Assembly (NCBI GenBank): GCA_023391375.1
Contig: JAEWBB010000011.1
Span: forward strand, 124,001 to 188,000
Reading direction: 5' to 3'
From: Pseudomonadota bacterium
GTDB taxonomy: Bacteria; Pseudomonadota; Alphaproteobacteria; Sphingomonadales; Sphingomonadaceae
DNA: 64,000 nucleotides
Position 1 is the first letter of the stretch, and each line of letters opens with the position of its first letter. Below are positions 7,384 through 16,474 of this stretch, one piece after another. The notes beneath the pieces are model-generated. The model was not told the origin of the DNA, ran no database searches, and was given only the letters and a program-made list of their open reading frames with translations. Made by a program: the position numbers and the translations under genes.

Positions 7384-7581
7384 ATGAACGACGATCAGCC
7401 GATCGGCCTGCTTGCTGAAAAGCGTGACGAACACCGCCGACTCGATGCGGATATCGTCGCGATGTCGGCCGACCCGGAAGCCGACCAGCTGGAAATCGCG
7501 CGGATGAAGAAGCGCAAGTTGAAGCTCAAGGACGAAATCCAGCTGCTCGCCGACTCGGCGATTCCCGACATCATCGCCTGA
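7384..7581 (+). CDS. YdcH/DUF465 family small protein (copy B)
   Basis: A 65-residue helical protein (GLLAEKRDEHRRLDADIVAM, MKKRKLKLKDEIQLL) with the same MKKxKLxLKDxI ending as the gene at 7074-7229, so a second YdcH-like paralogue. It has a strong purine-rich ribosome site (AAGGAAAGGGGAT). It lies 98 bases upstream of the RcdA-like gene on the same strand and may be co-transcribed with it. Function unknown. Confidence 0.8.
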   Translation: MNDDQPIGLLAEKRDEHRRLDADIVAMSADPEADQLEIARMKKRKLKLKDEIQLLADSAIPDIIA

Positions 7582-7679
7582 ACGGCAAGCGTCTCCGTCC
7601 GGGACAATCCGAAACGGAGATGAAACCACTGGCTTCCGGACGTTTTCTTGTCGCAAGCGCCATGGCAAAGAACAGGGCT

Positions 7680-8168
7680 ATGAACGACTCCTTCGATGGC
7701 GGCGCGGCCGAAAGCCGGATCACCCCGCGCCTGATCAACAGCCTGTATACCGAGGCGATGCTCCTCGCGGACGAGGCGCGCGCCTATTTCGACGAGGCCG
7801 GGCGCGACGAGCGCCAGCAACTTGAGCCGTTCGCCCGCGTCGGGTTCGCCTGCGAGTCGCTGAAGGTGACGACGCGCATCATGCACATCGTCGCCTGGCT
7901 GCTGACCCAGCGCGCGGTAGAGAGCGGCGAGATCCGCTCCGCCGACGGGCGCCGGCCCGAACGCCGCCTGGGCCACGCCAACGAGAGCGACCCGCTGGTC
8001 GTCGAACAGCTGCCCGACAGCGCCAAGCGGCTCATCACGTCGAGCGCCGACCTCTACGAACGGGTCAAGCGGCTGGACGAGGGGCAGGTGGCCGAGGAAG
8101 TGCCGACCAGCCCGGCACGCGCCCTGATGGGCCGTCTCGAACGCGACTTGTGGAAACGCGACGCCTGA
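7680..8168 (+). CDS. rcdA: DUF1465 protein, RcdA-like regulator of CtrA degradation
   Basis: A 162-residue helical protein with the DUF1465 core (SRITPRLINSLYTEAMLLAD, then EPFARVGFACESLKVTTRIM). In Caulobacter the family member RcdA is an adaptor that, with CpdR and PopA, helps ClpXP degrade CtrA at the swarmer-to-stalked transition; that role is inferred here by family. The variable acidic C-terminal tail corresponds to the region important in Caulobacter RcdA. The ATG was chosen because the domain starts right after it; ATGs 6 and 20 codons upstream are possible. The iron alcohol dehydrogenase follows 19 bases downstream. Confidence 0.75.
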   Translation: MNDSFDGGAAESRITPRLINSLYTEAMLLADEARAYFDEAGRDERQQLEPFARVGFACESLKVTTRIMHIVAWLLTQRAVESGEIRSADGRRPERRLGHANESDPLVVEQLPDSAKRLITSSADLYERVKRLDEGQVAEEVPTSPARALMGRLERDLWKRDA

Positions 8169-8187
8169 GCCGATAGGCTCGGGAACC

Positions 8188-9324
8188 ATGACGCCCTTTT
8201 CCTTCATCCACGGTCCGTCGATCCTGTCCGGCCCGGGCAGTGCCGTCGACTTGGCCGCCAAGCTCCCTGACGGCGACGTGCTTTTTGTCACCGATGCCGA
8301 TGTGCGGCGCTTCGGCCTGACGGATCCGATGATCGACGCGCTTCGCGAAGCGGGTCGCGAAGTGCGCATTTTCCACTCGGTCGAGGCCGACCCGTCGCGC
8401 GCGACGGTGATGGCCGCGGTGGAGGCCGGCAGGGGCGCATCGACAGTGGTCGGATTCGGCGGGGGCAGCCCGATGGATGTGGCCAAGCTGGCGGCCTACC
8501 TGATCGGCTCGGGCGATGACCTCGACAACATCTGGGGCGTCGGACTGGCGACAGGGCAGGGGCTACCGCTGGCGCTCGTCCCGACCACCGCCGGCACCGG
8601 CTCGGAGGCGACGCCAGTCGCGGTCATTACGTGCGAGGGTGACGAAAAGCGCGGGGTCAATTCGGCTGCCCTCTTGGCCACTTGGACCGCGCTCGACGCA
8701 ACGCTCACGCTCGGCAAGCCTCGTTCCTTGACCGCAGCGACGGGCATCGACGCGATGGTGCACGCGATCGAGGCCTACACCTCGGCGCGGCTCAAGAACC
8801 CGCTGAGCGACATGTACGCCCGCGAGGCACTGAAGCTTTTGTCGGCCAACCTCTTGACCGCTTGCGAGCGTCCCGACGACCTCGACGCGCGCTCGGCCAT
8901 GCTGCTCGGCGCGCATTATGCCGGCATCGCCTTCGCCAACGCGCCGGTCGCGGGGGTCCATGCGCTGGCCTATCCGCTCGGCGGCCTCCACCACATCCCG
9001 CACGGCCTTTCGAATGCGCTGATGCTGCGCCATGTGCTGCAGCACAACTGCGAGGCGGCGCGCGATCATTATGCCGAGTTGGCCGAGATCGTCGCGCCCG
9101 AATGCATCGGGGGAAGCCAGGCGAAGTGCGCCGCACTGATCACGGCCATGGACGAGATGGCCACGCGGTCGGGCCTCAAGCTGCGCCTGCGCGACCACGG
9201 CGTCAGTGAGGACGAGGCGCCGCTGCTCGCCCGCGAGGCGATGAAGCAGCAGCGCCTGCTGGTAAACAACCCGTGCCCGATCGGGGAAGACGATGCACGG
9301 CGCCTTTACGAGGCCGCCTGGTGA
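8188..9324 (+). CDS. Iron-containing (group III) alcohol dehydrogenase
   Basis: A 378-residue NAD(P)-dependent metal alcohol dehydrogenase. The N-terminal Rossmann half holds GGGSPMDVAK (about residues 92-101) and PTTAGTGSEATPVAVIT. The C-terminal helical half holds DAMVHAIEAY and GVHALAYPLGGLHHIPHG, which supply the metal-binding Asp and His residues. Length fits the family. The substrate cannot be read from sequence; relatives act on 1,3-propanediol, lactaldehyde, maleylacetate and other alcohols. The last bases overlap the GTG start of the downstream thioesterase (GTGA), so the two are probably translationally coupled. Confidence 0.9.
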   Translation: MTPFSFIHGPSILSGPGSAVDLAAKLPDGDVLFVTDADVRRFGLTDPMIDALREAGREVRIFHSVEADPSRATVMAAVEAGRGASTVVGFGGGSPMDVAKLAAYLIGSGDDLDNIWGVGLATGQGLPLALVPTTAGTGSEATPVAVITCEGDEKRGVNSAALLATWTALDATLTLGKPRSLTAATGIDAMVHAIEAYTSARLKNPLSDMYAREALKLLSANLLTACERPDDLDARSAMLLGAHYAGIAFANAPVAGVHALAYPLGGLHHIPHGLSNALMLRHVLQHNCEAARDHYAELAEIVAPECIGGSQAKCAALITAMDEMATRSGLKLRLRDHGVSEDEAPLLAREAMKQQRLLVNNPCPIGEDDARRLYEAAW

Positions 9325-9752
9325 GCCGCGACACGCCGCGCGGCCGCGACGCTTATCGCTGGTGGCATCGTGTCAGCCTTCGCTGGGCCGACAATGACGC
9401 CTACGGTCATGTCAACAACGCCATTCATTACCAGTGGTTCGACAGCGCGGTGAACCAGTGGCTGGTCGAGGCAGAGCTCCTCGACATCGAGCAGGGCGAC
9501 CCGATCGGGCTCGTCGTCGAGACCGGCTGCCGGTATCTCGCCTCGCTCGCCTATCCCGGCACGGTCGAGATCGGTGTCGCCCTGCAGAAAGTCGGCAATT
9601 CGAGCGTCACCTATCGCCTCGGCGTGTTTGACGAAGGCGCTTCAGCGCCCGCCGCCGAAGGACATTTCACGCATGTCTATGTAGGACGGGAAAGTCGCCG
9701 GCCGGTGCCGCTGCCGCCGTCATGGCGTGAGAAGATAGCGACGCTTGCCTAG
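9321..9752 (+). CDS. Acyl-CoA thioesterase, hotdog fold
   Basis: A 143-residue single hotdog-fold thioesterase of the 4-hydroxybenzoyl-CoA thioesterase/YbgC type that hydrolyses acyl-CoA thioesters. RWADNDAYGHVNNAIHYQWF carries the catalytic-type Asp and the HVNN signature near the N-terminus; LASLAYPGTVEIGV is the central strand. The GTG start overlaps the dehydrogenase stop codon by four bases. A longer upstream start inside the dehydrogenase gene was rejected. Its stop interlocks with that of the convergent nitronate monooxygenase gene in a shared CTAG at 9749-9752. Confidence 0.85.
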   Translation: MSRDTPRGRDAYRWWHRVSLRWADNDAYGHVNNAIHYQWFDSAVNQWLVEAELLDIEQGDPIGLVVETGCRYLASLAYPGTVEIGVALQKVGNSSVTYRLGVFDEGASAPAAEGHFTHVYVGRESRRPVPLPPSWREKIATLA

Positions 9753-10693
9753 GCGCACATCTTTGCGCGAGCTTCGGCATATTCCGATGCCAACCGCGCG
9801 ACCAGGTCGCCGGCGCCGACCACGTCCTTGATGACGCCGATGCCCTGGCCCGACCCCCAGATGTCCTTCCACGCCTTGGCGCCGCCGAAATTCATCTTGC
9901 TGGGATCGGCTTCCGGAAGGGTGTCGGGATCCATGCCGGCACGGACGATCGAGCCCTTGAGGTAATTGCCGTGGATGCCCGTGAACAGCGAGGACGCCAC
10001 GATGTCGGCGGCGCCGCTGGCGACGATTTCGGCCTTATATTCGTCCGGTGCGCGCGCCTCGGTCGTGGCGATGAAGGGTGAGCCGACGTAGGCGAAATCC
10101 GCCCCCATCGCCTGCGCCGCCAGCACCGCGCGGCCGGTGGCGATGGCGCCGGAGAGGGCGATCGGTCCGTCGAACCATTCGCGGATTTCCTGGATGAGGG
10201 CGAAGGGCGACCATTTGCCGGCATGCCCACCGGCACCTGCCGCCACCGCGATCAGGCCGTCGGCGCCCTTGTCGATGGCCTTGTGCGCAAAGGTGTCGTT
10301 GATGATGTCGTGAAGCGTGATCCCGCCCCAGGAGTGAACTGCGTCGTTGAGTTCCGGCCGCGCGCCCAACGAAGTGATGACGATCGGCACCTTCCACTTT
10401 TCGCAGATCGCGACGTCTTCCTCGAAACGCGTGTTGGTGGCGTGCACGATCTGGTTGACCGCGAACGGGGCGGACGGTGCTTCCGGATGATCGCGGTCGT
10501 GGGCGGCCAGCGCCTCGGTGATCTCGTGGATCCACTCGTCGAGTTGGCTGGCCGGGCGGGCGTTGAGTGCCGGGAAGCTGCCGACGATCCCCGCCTTGCA
10601 CTGCGCGATGACCAGCGCGGGGTGCGAGATAATGAACAGCGGGGCGCCGATGACCGGCAGGCGGAGCTTGTCGAAAATCGGCGGGACCGCCAT
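9749..10693 (-). CDS. Nitronate monooxygenase (2-nitropropane dioxygenase-like)
   Basis: An FMN enzyme of 314 residues with a TIM-barrel fold that oxidises alkyl nitronates such as propionate-3-nitronate. The N-terminus (MAVPPIFDKLRLPVIGAPLF) is typical. Flavin and substrate motifs follow: GADGLIAVAAGAGGHAGKWS with the conserved His, GPIALSGAIATG and MGADFAYVGSPFIAT. Length is usual for bacterial class II-like members. It lies 27 bases downstream of the UDP-glucuronate epimerase gene on the same strand, but no functional link is evident. Confidence 0.88.
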   Translation of the reverse strand: MAVPPIFDKLRLPVIGAPLFIISHPALVIAQCKAGIVGSFPALNARPASQLDEWIHEITEALAAHDRDHPEAPSAPFAVNQIVHATNTRFEEDVAICEKWKVPIVITSLGARPELNDAVHSWGGITLHDIINDTFAHKAIDKGADGLIAVAAGAGGHAGKWSPFALIQEIREWFDGPIALSGAIATGRAVLAAQAMGADFAYVGSPFIATTEARAPDEYKAEIVASGAADIVASSLFTGIHGNYLKGSIVRAGMDPDTLPEADPSKMNFGGAKAWKDIWGSGQGIGVIKDVVGAGDLVARLASEYAEARAKMCA

Positions 10694-10720
10694 GCGGGAA
10701 GCTCCTTGTGTCGGCGTCGT

Positions 10721-11722
10721 TCAGTCCAGCCCGTGATAGGCCTTGAACCACTCAACGAAACGCGGAACCCCTTCGTCAATGGTCGTTTTCGGCACGAATC
10801 CCAGGTCGCGCTGGATAGCGCTGATGTCGGCATAGGTTTCCGTAACGTCCCCGGGCTGCATGGGTTGGCGATCGACGATCGCCTTTTTTCCGAGCGCGTG
10901 CTCGAGCAGGCTCACGACGCAGGTCAATTCTTCCGCGCGGTGGTTGCCGATGTTGTAGATCGCGTGCGGGCAGGTGCTCCCGCCGGGCTTTTCGATGCCA
11001 TCGTCCGCCGGCGGATGATCGAGGCAGGCGAGGATGCCCGCCACGATGTCGTCGATGTAGGTAAAGTCGCGGCGCATGTCGCCGCCGTTGAACAGCTGGA
11101 TCGGCCGGTCCTCGATCATCGCCTTGGCGAACAGCCACATCGCCATGTCGGGCCGACCCCACGGACCGTAGACGGTGAAGAAGCGAAGGCCCGTTTGTGG
11201 AATGCGGAACAGGTGCGCGTAGCTCTCGCTCATCAGCTCGCACGATTTCTTGGTCGCCGCGTACATCGAAATGGGACGATCGACCCGGTCTTCAACCCGG
11301 AAGGGCAGGTGCGTGTTGCCACCGTAAACCGACGACGAACTGGCGTAGACCAGGTGCGCAACGCCGCGGTGCCGGGCGAGTTCGAGCATGTTGACCTGAC
11401 CGGCCAGGTTCGAGCGGACATAGGCCTGCGGGTTGACGAGGCTGTAGCGTACGCCGGCCTGCGCCCCGAGGTGGACGATCCGGTCGAAATCGACGTCCTC
11501 GAGCGCCGAAGAGAGGGGGGCCGCATCGCCGAAATCGGTCTCGATGAAACGGAAAAGGTTGTCGTGGCGCGAAGCCAGTTCGGCCAGGCGCGCGCGTTTC
11601 AGCGACGGATCGTAATAGTCGTTGAGATTGTCGATCCCGACCACTTGCTCGCCGCGGCTCATCAGGGCGTGTGCGACGTGAAAGCCGATGAACCCGGCCA
11701 CGCCGGTAACGAGGATGGTCAT
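10721..11722 (-). CDS. UDP-glucuronate 4-epimerase, extended SDR family
   Basis: An extended short-chain dehydrogenase/reductase of 333 residues that interconverts UDP-glucuronate and UDP-galacturonate with bound NAD. GVAGFIGFHVA (about residues 7-17) is the dinucleotide loop and YAATKKSCE supplies the catalytic Tyr and Lys. The segments YYDPSLKRARL and FRFFTVYGPWGRPDMA resemble the GAE/WbnF/LpsL group rather than GalE, so UDP-GlcA epimerisation for capsule or LPS is the best guess. No other polysaccharide synthesis gene lies nearby. Confidence 0.85.
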   Translation of the reverse strand: MTILVTGVAGFIGFHVAHALMSRGEQVVGIDNLNDYYDPSLKRARLAELASRHDNLFRFIETDFGDAAPLSSALEDVDFDRIVHLGAQAGVRYSLVNPQAYVRSNLAGQVNMLELARHRGVAHLVYASSSSVYGGNTHLPFRVEDRVDRPISMYAATKKSCELMSESYAHLFRIPQTGLRFFTVYGPWGRPDMAMWLFAKAMIEDRPIQLFNGGDMRRDFTYIDDIVAGILACLDHPPADDGIEKPGGSTCPHAIYNIGNHRAEELTCVVSLLEHALGKKAIVDRQPMQPGDVTETYADISAIQRDLGFVPKTTIDEGVPRFVEWFKAYHGLD

Positions 11723-11738
11723 GGGGCCAAGCGGTTAG

Positions 11739-12278
11739 CTAGGGGACGCGGCGTCCGTCAATGTTCCCGCTCGGCGCATATCGGCAGACCAGCACCTCAT
11801 TGTCGCCGGCCACGCCGAGACCGCAGCCGATCCGGGTCGTCGTGGGCCAGATCATCGCCGTGTAATGGCCGACGTCCGCCCAGTTGCCTGTGCTGCTGTT
11901 CCCGGGAAAAATTCCGGGACGGAAGTAGCGTCGTTCACCTGCCCACATGCCGGCCATCGTTTCGAGAGGATAGGCGCCTCGCGTTCCCATCCACAAATTC
12001 TCCCCGGCGCCGGGCCGCTCGGCCTTCGGGCTATGAACGAGGCGCCGGAGCGGGGCGATGCGCCGGGCGTAAGCGGCAGCGCTGGCAGCGAGCGCAGGGT
12101 CCCACGAAACGGGCGCGACCCGAACACGGGCGCGCTCCGCATTATGGATGGCGAGGAGCGTCGATTCGAACGGGGCGGAGCGCATCCGCGGCTGCATCGG
12201 GGCCATCGATATCATCGGCCGCTGCGCGGACTGGCAAGCGGTGAGCGTCAGGGCGCAAAACAGGATCATCGGCTTCAT
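11739..12278 (-). CDS. CAP-domain (SCP/PR-1-like) lipoprotein
   Basis: A 179-residue secreted protein. The N-terminus MKPMILFCALTLTACQS has a lipobox with Cys15, so a lipoprotein anchored in the envelope is predicted. The mature part is a CAP superfamily domain with the family motifs LLAIHNAERARV, GENLWMG, and GHYTAMIWPTTTRIGCG, including the two conserved His and Glu of the cavity. Bacterial CAP proteins are poorly understood; proposed roles include lipid or metal binding. It is divergent from the vWA gene, about 100 bases apart. Confidence 0.88.
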   Translation of the reverse strand: MKPMILFCALTLTACQSAQRPMISMAPMQPRMRSAPFESTLLAIHNAERARVRVAPVSWDPALAASAAAYARRIAPLRRLVHSPKAERPGAGENLWMGTRGAYPLETMAGMWAGERRYFRPGIFPGNSSTGNWADVGHYTAMIWPTTTRIGCGLGVAGDNEVLVCRYAPSGNIDGRRVP

Positions 12279-12379
12279 CCGGAATAGACGAACGGACTTT
12301 AAGTTGGCTCCCGGATAAATGCGAGTTGACAGCTTCGCTCAAACAGGCATGTTACATCATCACATATTTGGAGGGGCGT

Positions 12380-13906
12380 ATGCGATTTGCTGTTCTCCTG
12401 GCCTCGACGGCCATCGCGGGTGTTGCGGGACTCACAATCAACGCGCGATTGGACGCGCGCTCGCCGACCCCGCCGGCCGACCTGTGCCGGCAGGCGCCAC
12501 CGCTCGAACGGCTCCCGGCCGAGTTGCCGCCCGGCCAGCAACTGCAATCGTCCAGCTATGAGCCGCTTCCCGCACCGCCTCCTCCTCCGGCGCCGCCACC
12601 ACCGCCGCCGCCCCCGATGATGGCCCCGCCGGCGCCGGTGGCGGATTCGGTGAGCAAGTCGGTCGTGGTGACCGGTGAGCGTTCGCGCGCCGAAGCGGCT
12701 CCTGTGGCGCCGCCTTCACCGGTGGCACCGCCGGCCCCGCCGTCGCCCGAAGTCGTGGCCAGCGAGGAAATGCGCTCGATGCCGGCGCCCGCGTGGCAAT
12801 CGCCGCCCGCGGGCCTCCTGACGGCGGGCGATCATGACGACCTGCTCAATCCCCGGCTGTACGCCCGCTACGTCTGGCGCGCCGCGCGCCAGCTGGGCCA
12901 GTCGGTCACCGGCCTCCCGCGCGTCGATACGCAGCGGGTGCTGACGGTTGCGGTCGAAGATCGTGCCGGCCGGCCGGCGCCGTTCGTGCCGGTAACGGTG
13001 CGATGCGCCAACGGGGCGAGCGTCAGCTACGCCACGCTGGCCGACGGCAAGGTCACGCTGTTCCCCGACCGCGACCGGCTGGGCACGAACGTCACGCTGA
13101 GCGCCGGCGGCGCCCGGCGGCAGGTCCAGATCGACGGGTCGGCGGGCGGACAAATGCAGACGCTGGTGATCGGAGGTTCGGCGCGGCCGGTGCGCAAGCT
13201 CGACCTGATGATCACGCTCGATTCCACCGGTTCGATGGGCGACGAGATTGCCTATCTGAAGTCCGAACTGCGATCGATCGTCGGCGACCTGTCGCGCCAG
13301 TATCGCGAGCTCGACATCCGCGTCGGCGTCGTCAGTTATCGCGACGAGGGCGACGATTACGTTACCCGCACCCTGCCGCTGACGGCCAATTTCGACAGTG
13401 TCCAGGCCGATCTCGACCGCACCCGCGGGGATGGCGGCGGCGACATGCCCGAAGCGATGGACCAGGCCCTGATCCGCGCAACCGGGCAGGCGTGGCGGCC
13501 GGACGCGGTAAAGGTGATGCTGCTCGTCGCCGACGCGCCGCCGCATGACGAGCTACAGGGCAGGGCGTTCGCCGCCGTCGAGGCCGCTCGCGCCCGCCGG
13601 GTGCAGGTCGTTCCCGTGGCGGCGTCGGGGGTCGATGATCGCGCCGAATATTTCATGCGGGCCGCCGCGGCGCTGACCCAGTCGCGCTACATTTTCCTGA
13701 CGGACGACAGCGGGATCGGCAATCCGCATGGCGAGCCGGACGTCGACTGCTATGTCGTCACGCGCCTTGCCACCTCGATCCGCCGTGTGCTGGCGAGTTT
13801 CGTCTCGGGTGAGCGGTTGGAGCCGTTGCCGCAGGAAGTGATCCGCACAGTGGGCCGCTACGACCATGGCAAATGCGTGCTTCCGCCGGACTTCACGGTG
13901 CAATAG
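12380..13906 (+). CDS. Secreted vWA-domain protein with proline-rich linker
   Basis: A 508-residue exported protein. A signal-like N-terminus (MRFAVLLASTAIAGVAGL) is followed by a low-complexity Pro/Ala linker of about 100 residues, an Ig-like or carboxypeptidase-regulatory-like segment (about 185-265), and a von Willebrand A domain from about residue 275. The MIDAS starts with DSTGSM near residue 281, with later GVVSYRD and GDGGGDMPEAMDQAL segments, so metal-dependent ligand binding is expected. The start follows GGAGGGG at good spacing; an upstream ATG (18 codons) was rejected because it precedes the signal peptide. The ligand is unknown. Confidence 0.82.
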   Translation: MRFAVLLASTAIAGVAGLTINARLDARSPTPPADLCRQAPPLERLPAELPPGQQLQSSSYEPLPAPPPPPAPPPPPPPPMMAPPAPVADSVSKSVVVTGERSRAEAAPVAPPSPVAPPAPPSPEVVASEEMRSMPAPAWQSPPAGLLTAGDHDDLLNPRLYARYVWRAARQLGQSVTGLPRVDTQRVLTVAVEDRAGRPAPFVPVTVRCANGASVSYATLADGKVTLFPDRDRLGTNVTLSAGGARRQVQIDGSAGGQMQTLVIGGSARPVRKLDLMITLDSTGSMGDEIAYLKSELRSIVGDLSRQYRELDIRVGVVSYRDEGDDYVTRTLPLTANFDSVQADLDRTRGDGGGDMPEAMDQALIRATGQAWRPDAVKVMLLVADAPPHDELQGRAFAAVEAARARRVQVVPVAASGVDDRAEYFMRAAAALTQSRYIFLTDDSGIGNPHGEPDVDCYVVTRLATSIRRVLASFVSGERLEPLPQEVIRTVGRYDHGKCVLPPDFTVQ

Positions 13907-13975
13907 GGGAGCGCTTGACGGCGGGCAGGAGGTTTTCCGACACTCGCGCGTACACACGTAAGGAATGCCACGCGC

Positions 13976-16474
13976 TTGAAACTCGTCATCGTCGAATCGC
14001 CCGCCAAGGCGAAAACCATTGAAGGCTATCTGGGTGCGGGCCACCGCGTTCTCGCCAGCTACGGCCATGTCCGCGATTTGCCGCCCAAGGACGGGTCTGT
14101 CGATCCGGACCACGACTTCGCGATGGATTGGGAAACATATCCGGACAAGGCGAAGCAGCTGAAGGCGATCACCGACGAGGCCAAGAAGGCCGACGCGCTG
14201 ATCCTCGCGACCGACCCCGACCGCGAGGGCGAGGCGATCAGCTGGCACGTCCAGGAAGTGCTGCGGAAGAAGAAGGCGCTACCCGGTGAGGTCCAGCGCG
14301 TCACCTTCAACGCCATTACCAAGTCGGCGGTGACCGAGGCGATGGCCGCCCCGCGCGAGCTCGATACCGACCTCATCGACGCCTACAAGGCGCGCCGCGC
14401 GCTCGATTACCTCGTTGGCTTCACCCTGTCGCCGATCCTGTGGCGCAAGCTGCCGGGCGCCAAGTCGGCCGGCCGCGTCCAGTCCGTCGCGCTGCGCCTG
14501 GTCGTGGACCGCGAGCGCGAGATCGAGCTGTTCAAGGCGCAGGAATATTGGGCCGTCGCAGCGACCTTCGAGGCCGACGGCACGCCGTTCACCGCGCGCC
14601 TCGTCAACCTTGACGGGCAGAAGATCGACCGTCTGACGATCGGTGACGAAGGCAGCGCCAATGCGGCCAAACAGGTCGTCGAGGACGGCAAGTTCACCGT
14701 GCAGGCGGTCGAGACGAAGCCGCTGACCCGCAACCCGCCGCCGCCGTTCACCACGTCGACGCTGCAGCAGGAAGCCGCGCGCAAGCTCGGCTTCGCCGCC
14801 AGCCACACCATGCGCCTCGCCCAGTCGCTCTACGAGGACGGGCTGATCACCTATATGCGTACCGACGGTGTGCAGATGGCGGGCGAGGCGATCAGCGCCG
14901 CGCGCAAGGCCGTCGCGGACCGATACGACGCCGGCTACCTGCCCGATAAACTGAGGCATTACAGCACCAAGGCGAAGAATGCTCAGGAAGCGCACGAAGC
15001 GATCCGGCCGACCGATTTCCACAAGGACCGCGCCGGTTCGGGCGACCATGGCAAGCTCTACACGCTGATCTTCAACCGTGCGCTGGCCAGCCAGATGGCC
15101 TCGGCGCGGCTGGAGCGGACGACGGTCGAACTGGTCGACGGACCGGGTCGCGCGACGCTGCGTGCTACGGGCCAGGTCGTGGTCTTCCCCGGCTTCATGA
15201 CGCTCTACGACGAAGGCCGCGACGATGCCGAAGGCGAGGACGGCGGGCGCATGCCGCTGCTTCGCTCTGGCGACGCGCCGGCCAAGACCGGCGTCGAGGC
15301 GACCCAGCACTTCACCCAGCCGCCGCCGCGCTATTCGGAAGCGTCGCTGGTCAAGCGGTTGGAAGAGCTCGGGATCGGCCGTCCGTCGACCTACGCCGCG
15401 ACGCTGCAGACGCTGAAGGATCGCGAATATGTCCGCGTCGACAAGAATCGCTTCCTGCCCGAGGAGAGCGGGCGGCTGGTGACGGCGTTCTTGGAACGCT
15501 TCTTCGAACGCTACGTCAGCTACGACTACACCGCAGAGCTCGAGGAAGAACTCGACGACGTCTCCGGCGGCCGGCTCGACTGGGTCAAGCTGCTCGAGAT
15601 GTTCTGGAAGGACTTCAAGCCCAAGGCGGGCGAGGTCATGGAGCAGAAGCCCAGCGACATCACCGCCGCGCTCGATGAGTTCCTGTCGCCCTGGCTGTTC
15701 CCGGACAAGGGCGACGGCAGCGACCCGCGTCTTTGCCCGCTGTGCGGCACCGGCCACCTGGCGCTTCGGGGCGGCAAGTTCGGGGCTTTCGTTGCCTGCT
15801 CCAACTATCCCGACTGCAAATACACCCGCCCGTTCGGGCAGGGCGGCGAGGGCGCCAGCGAGGGGCCGGCGGAGATCGGCAACGGCATCGAGCTCAAGGT
15901 CGGCCGCTTCGGCCCTTACCTCGAACGTGACGGCAAGCGCGCCTCGCTGCCCAAGGACGTTCCGCAGGACAGCCTGACGATCGACATGGCCGAAGCGCTG
16001 CTGGCGCTGCCGCGGACCGTCGGCAATCACCCGGAAACCGGCCTGCCGATCACCGCGTCGATCGGCCGTTACGGGCCATACCTGATGCATGACGGCAAGT
16101 ACGCACGCCTCAAGACGACGGCCGAGGTGCTGGAGACCGGCATGAACGCGGCGGTCGACAAGCTGGCCGAAGCCGCGGCGGGCGGCGGCAAGGGGCGCGG
16201 GGCGAGCCGCGAGCCGATCGCGGTGCTCGGGCCGCATCCGGAAAGTGCCAAGGAGATCAAGGTGCTCGAAGGTCGTTTCGGACCCTATGTGTCCGACGGG
16301 ACCACCCATGCGACGCTTCCCAAGTCGGCGGATCTCAAGGCGGTGACGCTCGACGAGGCGGTCGCGCTGATCGACGCCAAGGCGGCCAAGGGGCCGGCGA
16401 CTAAGAAGAAAAAGAAGGCCGCGAAACCGAGTCCGGCCCGCAAGTCCGGCACGAAGGGTCCGAAGAAAGCCTGA
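13976..16474 (+). CDS. topA: DNA topoisomerase I (type IA)
   Basis: An 832-residue enzyme that relaxes negative supercoils. The N-terminal Toprim domain starts KLVIVESPAKAKTIEGYLG and includes DPDREGEAISWH. The catalytic Tyr lies near residue 294 in GLITYMRTDGV. One zinc ribbon (CPLCGTGHLALRGGKFGAFV, then CSNYPDCKYTRPF, about residue 586 onward) precedes three C-terminal topoisomerase repeats recognisable by GRFGPYL or GRYGPYL, and a Lys-rich tail. The start is a TTG with AAGGAA upstream; the nearby ATG at 13965 runs into a stop. Its 3' end overlaps the convergent E1-like gene by 74 bases. Confidence 0.96.
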   Translation: MKLVIVESPAKAKTIEGYLGAGHRVLASYGHVRDLPPKDGSVDPDHDFAMDWETYPDKAKQLKAITDEAKKADALILATDPDREGEAISWHVQEVLRKKKALPGEVQRVTFNAITKSAVTEAMAAPRELDTDLIDAYKARRALDYLVGFTLSPILWRKLPGAKSAGRVQSVALRLVVDREREIELFKAQEYWAVAATFEADGTPFTARLVNLDGQKIDRLTIGDEGSANAAKQVVEDGKFTVQAVETKPLTRNPPPPFTTSTLQQEAARKLGFAASHTMRLAQSLYEDGLITYMRTDGVQMAGEAISAARKAVADRYDAGYLPDKLRHYSTKAKNAQEAHEAIRPTDFHKDRAGSGDHGKLYTLIFNRALASQMASARLERTTVELVDGPGRATLRATGQVVVFPGFMTLYDEGRDDAEGEDGGRMPLLRSGDAPAKTGVEATQHFTQPPPRYSEASLVKRLEELGIGRPSTYAATLQTLKDREYVRVDKNRFLPEESGRLVTAFLERFFERYVSYDYTAELEEELDDVSGGRLDWVKLLEMFWKDFKPKAGEVMEQKPSDITAALDEFLSPWLFPDKGDGSDPRLCPLCGTGHLALRGGKFGAFVACSNYPDCKYTRPFGQGGEGASEGPAEIGNGIELKVGRFGPYLERDGKRASLPKDVPQDSLTIDMAEALLALPRTVGNHPETGLPITASIGRYGPYLMHDGKYARLKTTAEVLETGMNAAVDKLAEAAAGGGKGRGASREPIAVLGPHPESAKEIKVLEGRFGPYVSDGTTHATLPKSADLKAVTLDEAVALIDAKAAKGPATKKKKKAAKPSPARKSGTKGPKKA

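Noticed and set aside
10223..12244. 673-codon open frame on the plus strand opposite nitronate monooxygenase and the epimerase
   Set aside because: It runs antisense across three well-supported genes, is Arg/Asp/Val-rich as expected for complementary GC-rich coding sequence, and shows no domain.
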